Shown here: piece after piece, positions 16,804 to 25,208 of the stretch
Layout of the letters: every line of letters begins with the position of its first letter
How positions within the stretch are numbered: position 1 is the stretch's first letter
DNA from: a virus
Strand: one strand, 5' to 3'
Virus record (IMG/VR): IMGVR_UViG_3300034200_001536
Span: 39,215-103,214 of that record
Length of the DNA stretch: 64,000 nucleotides
Made by a program: the position numbers and the translations under genes
Notes under the pieces: model-generated
Database searches by the model: none
What the model was told of the DNA's origin: nothing
What the model saw: only the letters and a program-made list of their open reading frames with translations

Positions 16804-17205
16804 ATGTCGGAATTTCAATATAAAGCAGGATTAAATCACGTTGGCAGCTATCAAATAAGTGGAATACCATATGTAACTGGCGGCTTAACAGCGCCAACCG
16901 GTTCTGGAACTCCTATTTCTATTGATTTTCCAAGTGTTACACAATTTATAACCGTTACAAATGGTTCTACAGTTGCTAGTAACGCCTATCTTAGAATTGG
17001 ATATAGCTTAAGCGGTACTCAGGGAACAAACTATACTTTAGTTCCTCCAATGTCTTCTATAACTTATGAAGTAAGAGCAACAAAATTATTTTTGCTAGGT
17101 AACACATCGGCAATTACAGGTCTAGTAAGCGTTGCAGCAGGACTCACAGGAATTACCGGTTATGATTTAGCAACTATTTATTCTGGCAGTAACGGAATCG
17201 GATAA
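16804..17205 (+). CDS. Putative capsid decoration or fibre-base protein
   Basis: This 133-residue protein is Gly/Ser/Thr/Ile-rich and beta-strand-like throughout, with almost no Lys/Arg, as in small virion surface proteins. It sits between protease and the S74 fibre, so it may be a head-surface protein. SD AAGGA lies upstream. No named family recognised. Confidence 0.5.
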   Translation: MSEFQYKAGLNHVGSYQISGIPYVTGGLTAPTGSGTPISIDFPSVTQFITVTNGSTVASNAYLRIGYSLSGTQGTNYTLVPPMSSITYEVRATKLFLLGNTSAITGLVSVAAGLTGITGYDLATIYSGSNGIG

Positions 17206-17213
17206 CATAAATA

Positions 17214-19079
17214 ATGAGTACCCTTATAGATTGCGCTGATACTTTAAATTGTGCTACGTTATCCGGAAGCGATAACGTTAATGTTGCTTTTCAGGCAGGC
17301 GTTCCAAATAAAATTGTTGTTTCTTTATCACAATCAGTTGTTGGATTATCTAAATTAGAAGTTACCGGAAATGCGATTATATCTAATAATAGTTCTAATG
17401 CGGCACTCCGTATAACACAAACAGGAGCCGGCGAAGCCATACGTGTTGAAGATAGTGCTAATCCCGATAGCACACCATTTGTTGTAAGTTCCGTTGGTAA
17501 TGTTGGTATTGGTACATCATCTCCAAGTGAAAAACTAGAGGTTAGCAATCCAACGGACTATTGTGCAATTCGCGTATCAGCAAACCCAACTGTCAACACG
17601 GCTAATGAAGCACAAGTTCATCTTAATAGTGGCTTAAACGGTTATACAAGACTTTTTTATCGTGAATCAGATAAAGCTTTTGGTATTTACCATAGTGGTA
17701 CCGCAGGTCCAGCAACAAAGTTCCGTATTAATGACAGTGGTATGTCGCTTATGGAAGGAGGCGGAAATGTTGGTGTTGGTGTTCAATCACCGGCACAAAA
17801 ATTAGATATTCGTGGTGGGACAGAAGTAAATGCTCAAGTGTATGCTGATAGTGCTGGTGCAACAAGAGCAGATTTGCGTTTACGTGTTAATAATACCACT
17901 GGTGACAACTATATTACTTTTGGTGATTCAACTGCTTTTGATGTAGGAAGAATACAATATAATCATAATTCTGATTATATGGCCTTTTATGTTAATTCAT
18001 CAGAAGATATGAGAATTACATCAAATGGGAATGTTGGTATTGGAACAGCTACTCCTCAAAGCATACTACACATAGAAGCAAATGGTTATACAAATCAAAC
18101 TATAAGAAGTGCAGGTGCCTTCGCTGGTTCATATATATTAGCTCAACGGTCTAAGGGCACTTTAGAATCTAAAACCGCTTTAGGAATCGATGATTACGCT
18201 GGTGGTTTGTTGTTTTCTGGATATGATGGAACTAATTTTATAAATCTTGCCGGTGTGTATGGAATAGTTAATGGAACTCCCGGCACTAATGATATGCCGG
18301 GTGCTTTAGCATTTTCTACTACAGCCGATGGAAGTAGTACGATTACTGAAAGAATGAGAATTGACAATACGGGTAGTGTTGGTATTGGAACTGCAACCCC
18401 ATCCACGAAGTTGCATGTTAGAGGCGATGTATCTGTTGAAGACACAAATCCAACTGTATCTTTTAAAAACACTTCTGGTAATCAAATAGGCTCTTTGGCG
18501 CACAATGGCTCTGGTGGCCGTATGGATTTAATAAATGAAGAAGCTAATTTATTAAGACTTGGAACTAACGGAGGGCCATTAGTATATATTGCTTCTTCTA
18601 ACGTTGGTATAAATATTGATACGCCAACTCAAACATTAGATATTAATGGAACTTTAAGAATTAGAAACTTAGTAGCAGGTACCAATACTGCTCCCGGTAG
18701 AGCGGCCACTGGTGAAATAACAGCTTTAAGTTCCGATAAAAGATTAAAAAAAGATATTTCAATTCTTTCTGATTCTCTTAATAAAGTTAAAAATTTAAGA
18801 GGTGTTACATTTAAATGGGATAAAACAAATGAACCTGACTTCATTATCGACGATTCAGAAAAAGAAAAAGAACAAATTGGTTTAATAGCGCAAGAAGTGG
18901 AAGCAGTATATCCACAATTAGTTTATTTAAATGGCGTTAAAGATTATAAAGGTGTAAGATACCCAGAACTTACTGCTGTATTAATTGAGGCTGTTAAAGA
19001 ATTATCGTCACTTAACGATGAATTAAAACAAAAATTAGATGATGTAATGACAAGAATATCTGCTTTAGAAAATAAATAG
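17214..19079 (+). CDS. Fibre protein with GIGT repeats and S74 intramolecular chaperone
   Basis: In 621 residues, at least five copies of a V-G-I-G-T-x-x-P-x-x-x-L-x-V type repeat (GIGTSSPSEKLEV, GIGTATPQSILHI, GIGTATPSTKLHV and variants) mark a trimeric beta-fibre. The C-terminal ~115 residues are an endosialidase-type chaperone (Peptidase_S74): SSDKRLKKDI at 506-515, QIGLIAQEVEAVYPQLV, and a closing coiled coil. Cleavage is expected just before Ser507. Its position inside the head cluster rather than with tail genes is unusual and suggests a head fibre or displaced receptor-binding fibre. Confidence 0.85.
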   Translation: MSTLIDCADTLNCATLSGSDNVNVAFQAGVPNKIVVSLSQSVVGLSKLEVTGNAIISNNSSNAALRITQTGAGEAIRVEDSANPDSTPFVVSSVGNVGIGTSSPSEKLEVSNPTDYCAIRVSANPTVNTANEAQVHLNSGLNGYTRLFYRESDKAFGIYHSGTAGPATKFRINDSGMSLMEGGGNVGVGVQSPAQKLDIRGGTEVNAQVYADSAGATRADLRLRVNNTTGDNYITFGDSTAFDVGRIQYNHNSDYMAFYVNSSEDMRITSNGNVGIGTATPQSILHIEANGYTNQTIRSAGAFAGSYILAQRSKGTLESKTALGIDDYAGGLLFSGYDGTNFINLAGVYGIVNGTPGTNDMPGALAFSTTADGSSTITERMRIDNTGSVGIGTATPSTKLHVRGDVSVEDTNPTVSFKNTSGNQIGSLAHNGSGGRMDLINEEANLLRLGTNGGPLVYIASSNVGINIDTPTQTLDINGTLRIRNLVAGTNTAPGRAATGEITALSSDKRLKKDISILSDSLNKVKNLRGVTFKWDKTNEPDFIIDDSEKEKEQIGLIAQEVEAVYPQLVYLNGVKDYKGVRYPELTAVLIEAVKELSSLNDELKQKLDDVMTRISALENK

Positions 19080-19084
19080 ATATC

Positions 19085-19213
19085 ATGAAAATTTTAACAA
19101 CCGTAACAGCATCAGCGGGTTTAGACGTATCTTCGACTAATACGGATACTATAAAATTAGGTAGTTCTAATACAAATTATCAAAATTCATTAAACAATAA
19201 CATTTCTTCATAA
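19085..19213 (+). CDS. Short fibre-associated ORF
   Basis: A 42-residue ORF starting 6 bases after the fibre stop. The peptide (TTVTASAGLDVSSTNTDTIK, then Ser/Asn-rich) resembles fibre sequence in this genome in composition. No SD is visible. It could be a real small virion protein or a remnant of a longer fibre gene. Confidence 0.35.
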   Translation: MKILTTVTASAGLDVSSTNTDTIKLGSSNTNYQNSLNNNISS

Positions 19214-19241
19214 TAGAATACTATATATATCGTGAGGATAT

Positions 19242-19631
19242 ATGAAAAAAGAACAACTAAAACAAATTATAAAACCATTAATAAAAGAATGCCTTATGGA
19301 AGTTCTTGTAGAAGAAGGTTTTACAAAAATGTTATCAGAGTCTATTAAACAGCCAACTATAGTTCAACAAACAAGAACAATAGAAAAAGATATAAATCAA
19401 CAGTCTGTAACACAAAAAAAATCAATAACAGAATTACAAGAAGCAAAGAAAAAAATGTTAGATGCAATAGGTAATTCTGGCTTTGATGTCTTTGCCGGTA
19501 CTCAACCGTTAAAAGAAGACCAAGAGATTGTTAATAGCGACCCCGGTATAGATATTAGCAAATTATTAGAAAATAAACAAGTTTGGAAACAAACATTAAA
19601 TGCCATGAATGGCAAGAAAGTAAAAGAGTAA
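19242..19631 (+). CDS. Putative internal head protein (helical N-terminal module)
   Basis: This 129-residue protein begins MKKEQLKQIIKPLIKECLME and has an L-S-E/S site near 32-35. That fits the recurring amphipathic N-terminal helix with gp21-type cleavage sites. The rest is charged and helical, acidic towards the end. A GTGAGG SD precedes the ATG. A head-internal role is inferred from this N-terminus and position before the scaffold. Confidence 0.6.
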   Translation: MKKEQLKQIIKPLIKECLMEVLVEEGFTKMLSESIKQPTIVQQTRTIEKDINQQSVTQKKSITELQEAKKKMLDAIGNSGFDVFAGTQPLKEDQEIVNSDPGIDISKLLENKQVWKQTLNAMNGKKVKE

Positions 19632-19634
19632 CAA

Positions 19635-19940
19635 ATGAGTAAGCGTCCTGTAAATTTAGAAACAAGATTACCAAAAGGTTTACAACCATCATTAGAAAAT
19701 AATGAATTATTGATTAATAGATTTTTAAAAGCTTGCAGCAAAGAATCCCTAACACAGTATCTTTATGATTATTCTGCTTATACAAGACGATTTGACAAGC
19801 CCAGCGTATTAGAACGTCAACGTCAATTACAATATAAGCGTAATGCTAAAAAAGCAAATCAATTATTGATGACTGACCCTGAAGTTTCCACAAAAAAGAA
19901 AAAGAAAAAGCCTGCTAAACGTGCAGAATCAGCACAATAA
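19635..19940 (+). CDS. bS21-like ribosomal protein homologue
   Basis: A 101-residue basic protein. The central part (about residues 27-78: RFLKACSKES ... RFDKPSVLERQRQLQYKRNAKKA) follows the pattern of ribosomal protein bS21 (RRFKR.CE, a Y/F-x-K-P-[ST]-x-x-R motif, then a basic helix). The tail is Lys-rich (KKKKKKPAKRA). Phage bS21 homologues are known and may bias host ribosomes. Its location beside scaffold and capsid genes also allows a virion role. Resemblance by eye only. Confidence 0.6.
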   Translation: MSKRPVNLETRLPKGLQPSLENNELLINRFLKACSKESLTQYLYDYSAYTRRFDKPSVLERQRQLQYKRNAKKANQLLMTDPEVSTKKKKKKPAKRAESAQ

Positions 19941-19956
19941 TTGTCATTTCAGTGCA

Positions 19957-19991
19957 ATTAATACTAATTAAGTAAAAGTATTAATCTTTTT
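19957..19991 (+). terminator. Weak terminator-like hairpin before scaffold gene
   Basis: ATTAATAC (19957-19964) pairs with GTATTAAT (19978-19985) over a 13-base loop, followed by CTTTTT. The stem is AT-rich and weak. It may only reduce read-through from the upstream small genes into the scaffold gene. Confidence 0.35.
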
Positions 19992-20011
19992 CCTGCATAC
20001 AGGAGATATTC

Positions 20012-21361
20012 ATGTCAGATTTGTTACAACAAGCGATGATTGATGCTGCCGCTTTAAAAGAAGCAGCCATTAAGAATGCCGAAAACGCATTGATTGAAAA
20101 ATATTCTCAAGAATTCAATCAAACAGTACAAAAATTATTAGAACAAGAAGTAGCGACAGCCCCAGAAGCTGCAGCTGCTTCTTCTCCATCTCCAGAAACT
20201 ATGCAAACAGCCGGTATGTCTGATGCAGAACCTTCTTTAGACCCATCTACATTAGACCCAATGGCTGGCGGCTTAGAAACAGCAGGAGATATTGGCAAAA
20301 AGGATGCATTTTCTAAAGTCCCCGGTGCTTTTTCCAATATTTCTGATGATGAAATGATTACAATTAACTTTGACCAAATACGTGCAACATTAAATGAAAT
20401 GTTGGGTTATCAAACAAATCAAGACCCAACATCAGACGCTTTAGCACAAGGTAAGGCGCCTATTAATGTAACCGAAGAAGAAATTTCTTCACCTTCTAAA
20501 GTAAAAGTGAAAGTTGTTGGTGAAAAAGAATCAGAAGAAGAAAAAGAAGAAGAAAAAGAAGAAGAAGAAATGGAAGAATTGGAACTTGAAGAAGCAGAAT
20601 TAGCTTCTCCTGAAGTTGTATCTGCCGAAAGAGAATTAGCTGATAAACAAGCTGCTGTTGCTAGTGCACAAAAGAAAATAGGTGACGCTAAAGTTAAAGC
20701 TGCCGAAGAAGCTGCTCGTAAAGCTAAAGAAGCTGCTACAACAGCCACCCCTTCTTCTCTAGGAGAAGATATTGAATTGACCGAAGAAGAACTTCAAGAA
20801 CTAGCTGAAGAATTAAAGGTTGATTTAAAGGTTGGTAACTTAAGCGACGGTTATCTCGGTTCCACAGAAACACAAAAACGTGAACAGCGTAATGTTGAGT
20901 TAGCAGCTGCACGTGATGAAGCGGCAGCAAAAGAACGCGAAGCAGAAATGCAAAAAATGAAAGACTTGATGCAAGAAAACGTAAAGTATAAAGATTTAAA
21001 TAGTGAATTATTAAATGCAGTAGAATCATTAAAAGAACAAATGGAAAAAATTAATCTTTCTAATGCAAAATTATTATACACAAACAAAGCTCTAGGAAAT
21101 ATCTCCTTGAATGAGCGACAAAAACAAAATATTGTCGAATCAATTTCCAAAGCAGATAGTGTATTAGCGGCGAAGACAATCTATGAAACACTTCAAAATG
21201 CGGTTGATAGTGTAGCTAAAGAAAAAGAAGCTCCACAATCACTCCGCGAAGCATTAAATAGAGCACCTTCTCCATTCGTAGTAAAGAAGTCCTCTGCTAA
21301 TAATATTAATGACTTAATGGCAGAAAGAATGAAAGCCCTAGCGGGTATCAAAAAACAATAA
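20012..21361 (+). CDS. Prohead core scaffolding protein (gp22-like)
   Basis: This 449-residue acidic, helical protein lies directly upstream of the capsid gene, the T4 gene 22 position. It contains a Glu/Lys/Asp-rich stretch around residues 170-200, long coiled-coil segments (about 300-350) and many Leu-x-Glu sites suitable for the prohead protease. The C-terminus (about 410-449, PSPFVVKKSSANNINDLMAE) looks like the capsid-binding end. It would form the prohead core and be degraded during maturation. SD CAGGAG. Confidence 0.78.
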   Translation: MSDLLQQAMIDAAALKEAAIKNAENALIEKYSQEFNQTVQKLLEQEVATAPEAAAASSPSPETMQTAGMSDAEPSLDPSTLDPMAGGLETAGDIGKKDAFSKVPGAFSNISDDEMITINFDQIRATLNEMLGYQTNQDPTSDALAQGKAPINVTEEEISSPSKVKVKVVGEKESEEEKEEEKEEEEMEELELEEAELASPEVVSAERELADKQAAVASAQKKIGDAKVKAAEEAARKAKEAATTATPSSLGEDIELTEEELQELAEELKVDLKVGNLSDGYLGSTETQKREQRNVELAAARDEAAAKEREAEMQKMKDLMQENVKYKDLNSELLNAVESLKEQMEKINLSNAKLLYTNKALGNISLNERQKQNIVESISKADSVLAAKTIYETLQNAVDSVAKEKEAPQSLREALNRAPSPFVVKKSSANNINDLMAERMKALAGIKKQ

Positions 21362-21381
21362 CTATCTTAAGGAGATATAAA

Positions 21382-23151
21382 ATGAGTAACATCTTGGAAC
21401 GCCTCACAGAAGGCGTAGTAGAAAAAAACATGTTAAATGAAACAAAGGCAGTAGTAGGTAAGTGGGAAAAGTCTGGTCTTTTGGAAGGTTTAAAGACAGA
21501 CCGTGAACGCAGCACCATGGCAGTATTATTAGAAAACCAAGCAAAAGAACTTCTCCGCGAATCAACCACAATGGCAGGAGGTGATGTTCAAGGTTTCGCA
21601 GCTGTAGCTTTCCCAATCGTACGCAGAGTATTCGCTGGCTTAATTGCTAACGACCTCGTATCTGTACAACCAATGAGCTTACCAAGCGGTCTTGTATTCT
21701 TCATGGATTTCCGTCGTGGTACAAACATTGGTAGCACTGGTGACACCGTATTCGCAGTATCTTCTTCACTATTCGGCGACCGTCTTGGTGTACAAATCAC
21801 TGGCGGCGTTCGTGTAGACGGCGTAGATAATGCTGAAAAGGGTTTCTACAATCTTGCTAACGGCTATAACACATCACGCTACAGCAGCGGTGTAGCAACT
21901 GGTAGCGTAACATTACAAGCTGGTCCAATGAACTTGCAAGACGCTGGCGCAAACGCTTCAGCCACTGACTTGTCAGCTATTCGCTATGATGCGGATTTAT
22001 TATCCGACCCAGCATACGTATCAGCTTCCGTACTTAAGATTCCACTTGCTAGCTTGGATTATGGCACTCTATTAGCAGTACAAGACGTATTTGCTACATC
22101 ACTTGTAACAAGCAGCGCAGACGTAAACGCAGCTGGTGATTATACAGGCGGCGGCGCATTAGGTGCCGGTGCAAAAGTTATTCGTCGTTTGAGCAGCATC
22201 TCTGGTTCACACTTGTTATTAGCTGTAGCTACACCAAGCACAAGTCCAACAGTAGCAAACTTGTTCTCTGGTGCTAACTTTGCAGTTGTAACATATCCAA
22301 TCAAGGATAATCTCACCAACGTAGGTACCGACGCTCTTGGTGCATTAGCCGGTGCAACACCTTGGACATTTGAAGGTTCTACTGCAATTCCAGAAATCGA
22401 ATTGAAGGTAGACAGCTTCTCCATCACTGCTCGCACACGTAAGCTCAAGGCTCAATGGACCCCAGAATTAGGTCAAGACTTGAACGCTTACCACAACTTG
22501 GACGCAGAAGTAGAATTAACCTCCATGTTATCTGAACAAATCGGTCTTGAAATCGACCAAGAAATTCTTAACGACTTAGTTAAGGGTGCAACAGCAGGTA
22601 CCAAATATTGGAGCCGTCGTCCCGGTAAGTTCGTAAACCGTGCAACTGGCGCAGAAATCAATGCTGGTTCTCCAACATCACCACCAGACTTCACTGGTAA
22701 CGTAAGCATGTGGTACGAAACACTCGTTGAAACAATCAACGATGTATCTGCCAACATTCACCGTAAGACATTACGCGGTGGTGCAAACTTCCTCGTATGC
22801 TCACCAGAAGTTGCAAACATTCTTGAATTCACCAGCGGTTTCCGTGCATCTGTAACAAACGATGCAGAAAAGGGCACCGTAGGCGCAGTCAAGGTTGGCG
22901 ATATGAACAAGAAGTGGGACGTTATCGTTCACCCATACTTCCTCCGTAACGTAATTCTCGTTGGCCGTAAGGGTGGCAGCTTCTTAGAAAGCGGTTACGT
23001 ATATGCACCATACGTACCACTACAATCCACACCAACCATCTTCTCACCAACCGACTTTACACCACGTAAGGCTGTAATGACCCGTTATGGTAAGGCAATG
23101 GTTCGTCCAGACATGTACGGTCTTGTAGTAGTAGAAGACCTCTTGGGCTAA
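21382..23151 (+). CDS. Major capsid protein (gp23-like)
   Basis: The 589-residue protein has the conserved gp23 segment AAVAFPIVRRVFAGLIANDL followed by VSVQPMSLPSGLVFFMDFRR (residues ~73-112). It also has ITARTRKLKAQWTPELGQDL near 350 and a C-terminal TRYGKAMVRPDMYG. The N-terminal ~60 residues are a helical propeptide with L-T-E/G, L-L-E/G and L-R-E/S sites. Cleavage after Glu60 would give a mature N-terminus close to the T4 position (after residue 65). Codon use here is richer in C-ending codons than neighbours, as for a highly expressed gene. A strong terminator follows. Confidence 0.93.
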   Translation: MSNILERLTEGVVEKNMLNETKAVVGKWEKSGLLEGLKTDRERSTMAVLLENQAKELLRESTTMAGGDVQGFAAVAFPIVRRVFAGLIANDLVSVQPMSLPSGLVFFMDFRRGTNIGSTGDTVFAVSSSLFGDRLGVQITGGVRVDGVDNAEKGFYNLANGYNTSRYSSGVATGSVTLQAGPMNLQDAGANASATDLSAIRYDADLLSDPAYVSASVLKIPLASLDYGTLLAVQDVFATSLVTSSADVNAAGDYTGGGALGAGAKVIRRLSSISGSHLLLAVATPSTSPTVANLFSGANFAVVTYPIKDNLTNVGTDALGALAGATPWTFEGSTAIPEIELKVDSFSITARTRKLKAQWTPELGQDLNAYHNLDAEVELTSMLSEQIGLEIDQEILNDLVKGATAGTKYWSRRPGKFVNRATGAEINAGSPTSPPDFTGNVSMWYETLVETINDVSANIHRKTLRGGANFLVCSPEVANILEFTSGFRASVTNDAEKGTVGAVKVGDMNKKWDVIVHPYFLRNVILVGRKGGSFLESGYVYAPYVPLQSTPTIFSPTDFTPRKAVMTRYGKAMVRPDMYGLVVVEDLLG

Positions 23152-23176
23152 TAATTAAAAGAGGTTAAAATCTCTG

Positions 23177-23206
23177 CCCCGCTACTGAAAGGTAGCGGGG
23201 TTTTTT
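23177..23206 (+). terminator. Strong Rho-independent terminator after capsid gene
   Basis: A GC-rich 9-bp stem CCCCGCTAC/GTAGCGGGG with a 6-base loop, followed by TTTTTT. It ends the head module transcript. Confidence 0.92.
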
Positions 23207-23266
23207 ATTTGTGAAGAAAGAAGATAATTACAACTAATTACTATACTATTTCCCGAGGAATAAAAG

Positions 23267-24571
23267 ATGGCACTTCCTAATTTTTCGCCTGCTTCGCAAA
23301 TGAGTAAGGTGATATTACCACCAACTGGCAATGTCGCTAATGTAACTGTTACTAGTTTACCATTTGGTGTTTATGTATCAACAAATTATTGGACAAATGA
23401 ACAAATATCTTCTTATAAATCAGGTTCCGTAGAAGAAGTGGCGTTTGTTTATAAAAAGTTAGGCGGTGACGTAGTAGATATTGAATTAGTTGAAACACAA
23501 GTTCATGCTGCTTATGAAGAAGCTTGTTTAGAATATTCATATCTTATCAATTTACATCAAGCAAAGAATGCTTTGCCATTTATTCTTGGACAAGATACAG
23601 GTTCGTTTAATAACGACGGACAATTAACGGGCAGCAATAGTGGAAGTTTATTAAATGCTAATCTTGCATTTCCAAAAATGCAATTTGTATATGCTAAAAA
23701 CATTGGTATGGCAGTTAATACCTTAGTAGGCTTAAATGGTAATGAACCAATCTATTCTTCTTCTTTTAATATGGTTCCCGGTCAGCAAGATTATGATTTA
23801 CAAGCAGCTGCTTCTGCTTCTGCCTTATCGGGCGGATGGGATTTAAACGATAAGCGCATTAATATACAAAAAGTTTATTATAAAACCGCTGGTGCATCAT
23901 GGAATTTTTATGGCTATTTCGGCGGTCTTAACGTTGTAGGTAACTTGTCAACATACGGTCAATATGCAGATGATAGCACATTTGAAATTATTCCTGCATG
24001 GCAAAATAAATTACAAGCAATGGCGTATGAAGATGCAATTAAAACCCGTGTAAGCGATTGGTCATTCCAGATTCGTAATAACATGTTGAGAATATTTCCA
24101 GTTCCTAACGCATCTTCACCAGAAAAGTTTTGGTTTGATTTTACTGTTAGTTCAAATGCTTGGGAACAAACACCACAAACAGTGGGTATTAGCGGCTCTA
24201 CAGCCCCAGCAGAAAGTGGAATCAATGGTATTAATAATATGAACACAATACCATTTCAAAACTTACCATATGATAAAATAAATAGCATTGGTAAACAATG
24301 GATTCGTCGTTTTGCTTTAGCTTTATGCAAAGAAATGCTTGGTCAAATTCGTAGTAAGTGGGATAAAATTCCTATTCCCGGTGATTCAGTCGTTTTAAAT
24401 GGCGATAAATTAATCAGTGAAGGTAAAGAAGAACAAGATAAACTTCGTGAAGAATTGAAAACACAACTTGCAGACATGACATATGTTAAGTTGGGAGAAG
24501 ATAGCGCTAAAACAATGGAAGATGCTTCAAAAACACAAGCATATGTTCCAAATCTTATCTTTGTTGGTTAG
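23267..24571 (+). CDS. Neck / head-completion protein (gp13-like)
   Basis: The 434-residue protein is the first gene after the capsid terminator and lies before a gp14-like gene, the T4 13-14 order. The body is rich in aromatic residues and Gly; YNLQ-type segments (NMVPGQQDYDLQ), IQKVYYK, NNMLRIFPVP and PYDKINSIGKQWIRRFALAL are typical of large neck proteins of marine T4-like phages. It is longer than T4 gp13 (309). SD CGAGGAA. Confidence 0.7.
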   Translation: MALPNFSPASQMSKVILPPTGNVANVTVTSLPFGVYVSTNYWTNEQISSYKSGSVEEVAFVYKKLGGDVVDIELVETQVHAAYEEACLEYSYLINLHQAKNALPFILGQDTGSFNNDGQLTGSNSGSLLNANLAFPKMQFVYAKNIGMAVNTLVGLNGNEPIYSSSFNMVPGQQDYDLQAAASASALSGGWDLNDKRINIQKVYYKTAGASWNFYGYFGGLNVVGNLSTYGQYADDSTFEIIPAWQNKLQAMAYEDAIKTRVSDWSFQIRNNMLRIFPVPNASSPEKFWFDFTVSSNAWEQTPQTVGISGSTAPAESGINGINNMNTIPFQNLPYDKINSIGKQWIRRFALALCKEMLGQIRSKWDKIPIPGDSVVLNGDKLISEGKEEQDKLREELKTQLADMTYVKLGEDSAKTMEDASKTQAYVPNLIFVG

Positions 24572-24593
24572 TTTTGTCTTTGGAATAATTTAA

Positions 24594-25112
24594 ATGGCAC
24601 GTAAAAAGAAAACAAAAGCTAGTTTAGCTGAAAACATTGCTAGACAACCAGAAGCTCCTCCCCCGCCGTTATTTCTTGGCGAGAAGGAACGTAATCTTGT
24701 TAAGCAAGTAAATGATGAAATTATTGAGCGTGTTATTGGACAAACAGTTACCTACTATCCAATGAGCCGTGAACATACAAACTATCATCCAGTTTATGGC
24801 GAGGCTATACAAAAAACTTTCCTTTCCCCAATTAAAGTTCAAGCATTGGTGGAATGGGAAGGAAGTAAAACAACAACTCAAGTTTTTGGTATAGACCGTG
24901 TTACTTCGATTACAGTTAATTTTCATCGCAGAAGATTAACAGAAGACCAAGATTTATATGTCCGTGAAGGTGATTTCGTATTATACGGCGAAGTATTTTA
25001 TGAAATTGTTACGATAGCGGAACCAAAAAATTTATTTGGTCAAGTAGATTATAAATTTGAAGTTGTTGCAAAGTGCATTAAGGCTAGAGAAAGCGTATTT
25101 AATGCCAAATAA
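24594..25112 (+). CDS. Neck protein (gp14-like)
   Basis: The 172-residue protein has the YYPMSREHTNYHPVYGEAI segment (around 58-76) characteristic of T4 gp14 neck proteins, followed by a beta-rich C-terminal domain (REGDFVLYGEVFYEIV). It completes the head and forms the tail-docking site. It has a basic Lys-rich N-terminus. A 96-base spacer with candidate promoters separates it from the sheath gene. Confidence 0.72.
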   Translation: MARKKKTKASLAENIARQPEAPPPPLFLGEKERNLVKQVNDEIIERVIGQTVTYYPMSREHTNYHPVYGEAIQKTFLSPIKVQALVEWEGSKTTTQVFGIDRVTSITVNFHRRRLTEDQDLYVREGDFVLYGEVFYEIVTIAEPKNLFGQVDYKFEVVAKCIKARESVFNAK

Positions 25113-25146
25113 AACAACAATTTATAGCTTTTTCAAAAAAAGTACT

Positions 25147-25155
25147 ACTATTTAT
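25147..25155 (+). promoter_or_regulatory. Candidate late promoter element ACTATTTAT before tail sheath
   Basis: An exact 9-mer 53 bases before the sheath ATG, inside the 96-base spacer. A second, weaker ACTATAATT lies at 25169. The sheath gene has a good SD (AAAGGAG). Confidence 0.5.
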
Positions 25156-25208
25156 ATTAAGTCAAACGACTATAATTTTTGCCTATACTCCCAAAGGAGA
25201 ATTGAATA

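Noticed and set aside
21361-21369. ACTATCTTA and ACTATTTCC (23245) as late promoters
   Set aside because: A start ~7 bases after either element would remove the SD of the following gene, so they are not counted.
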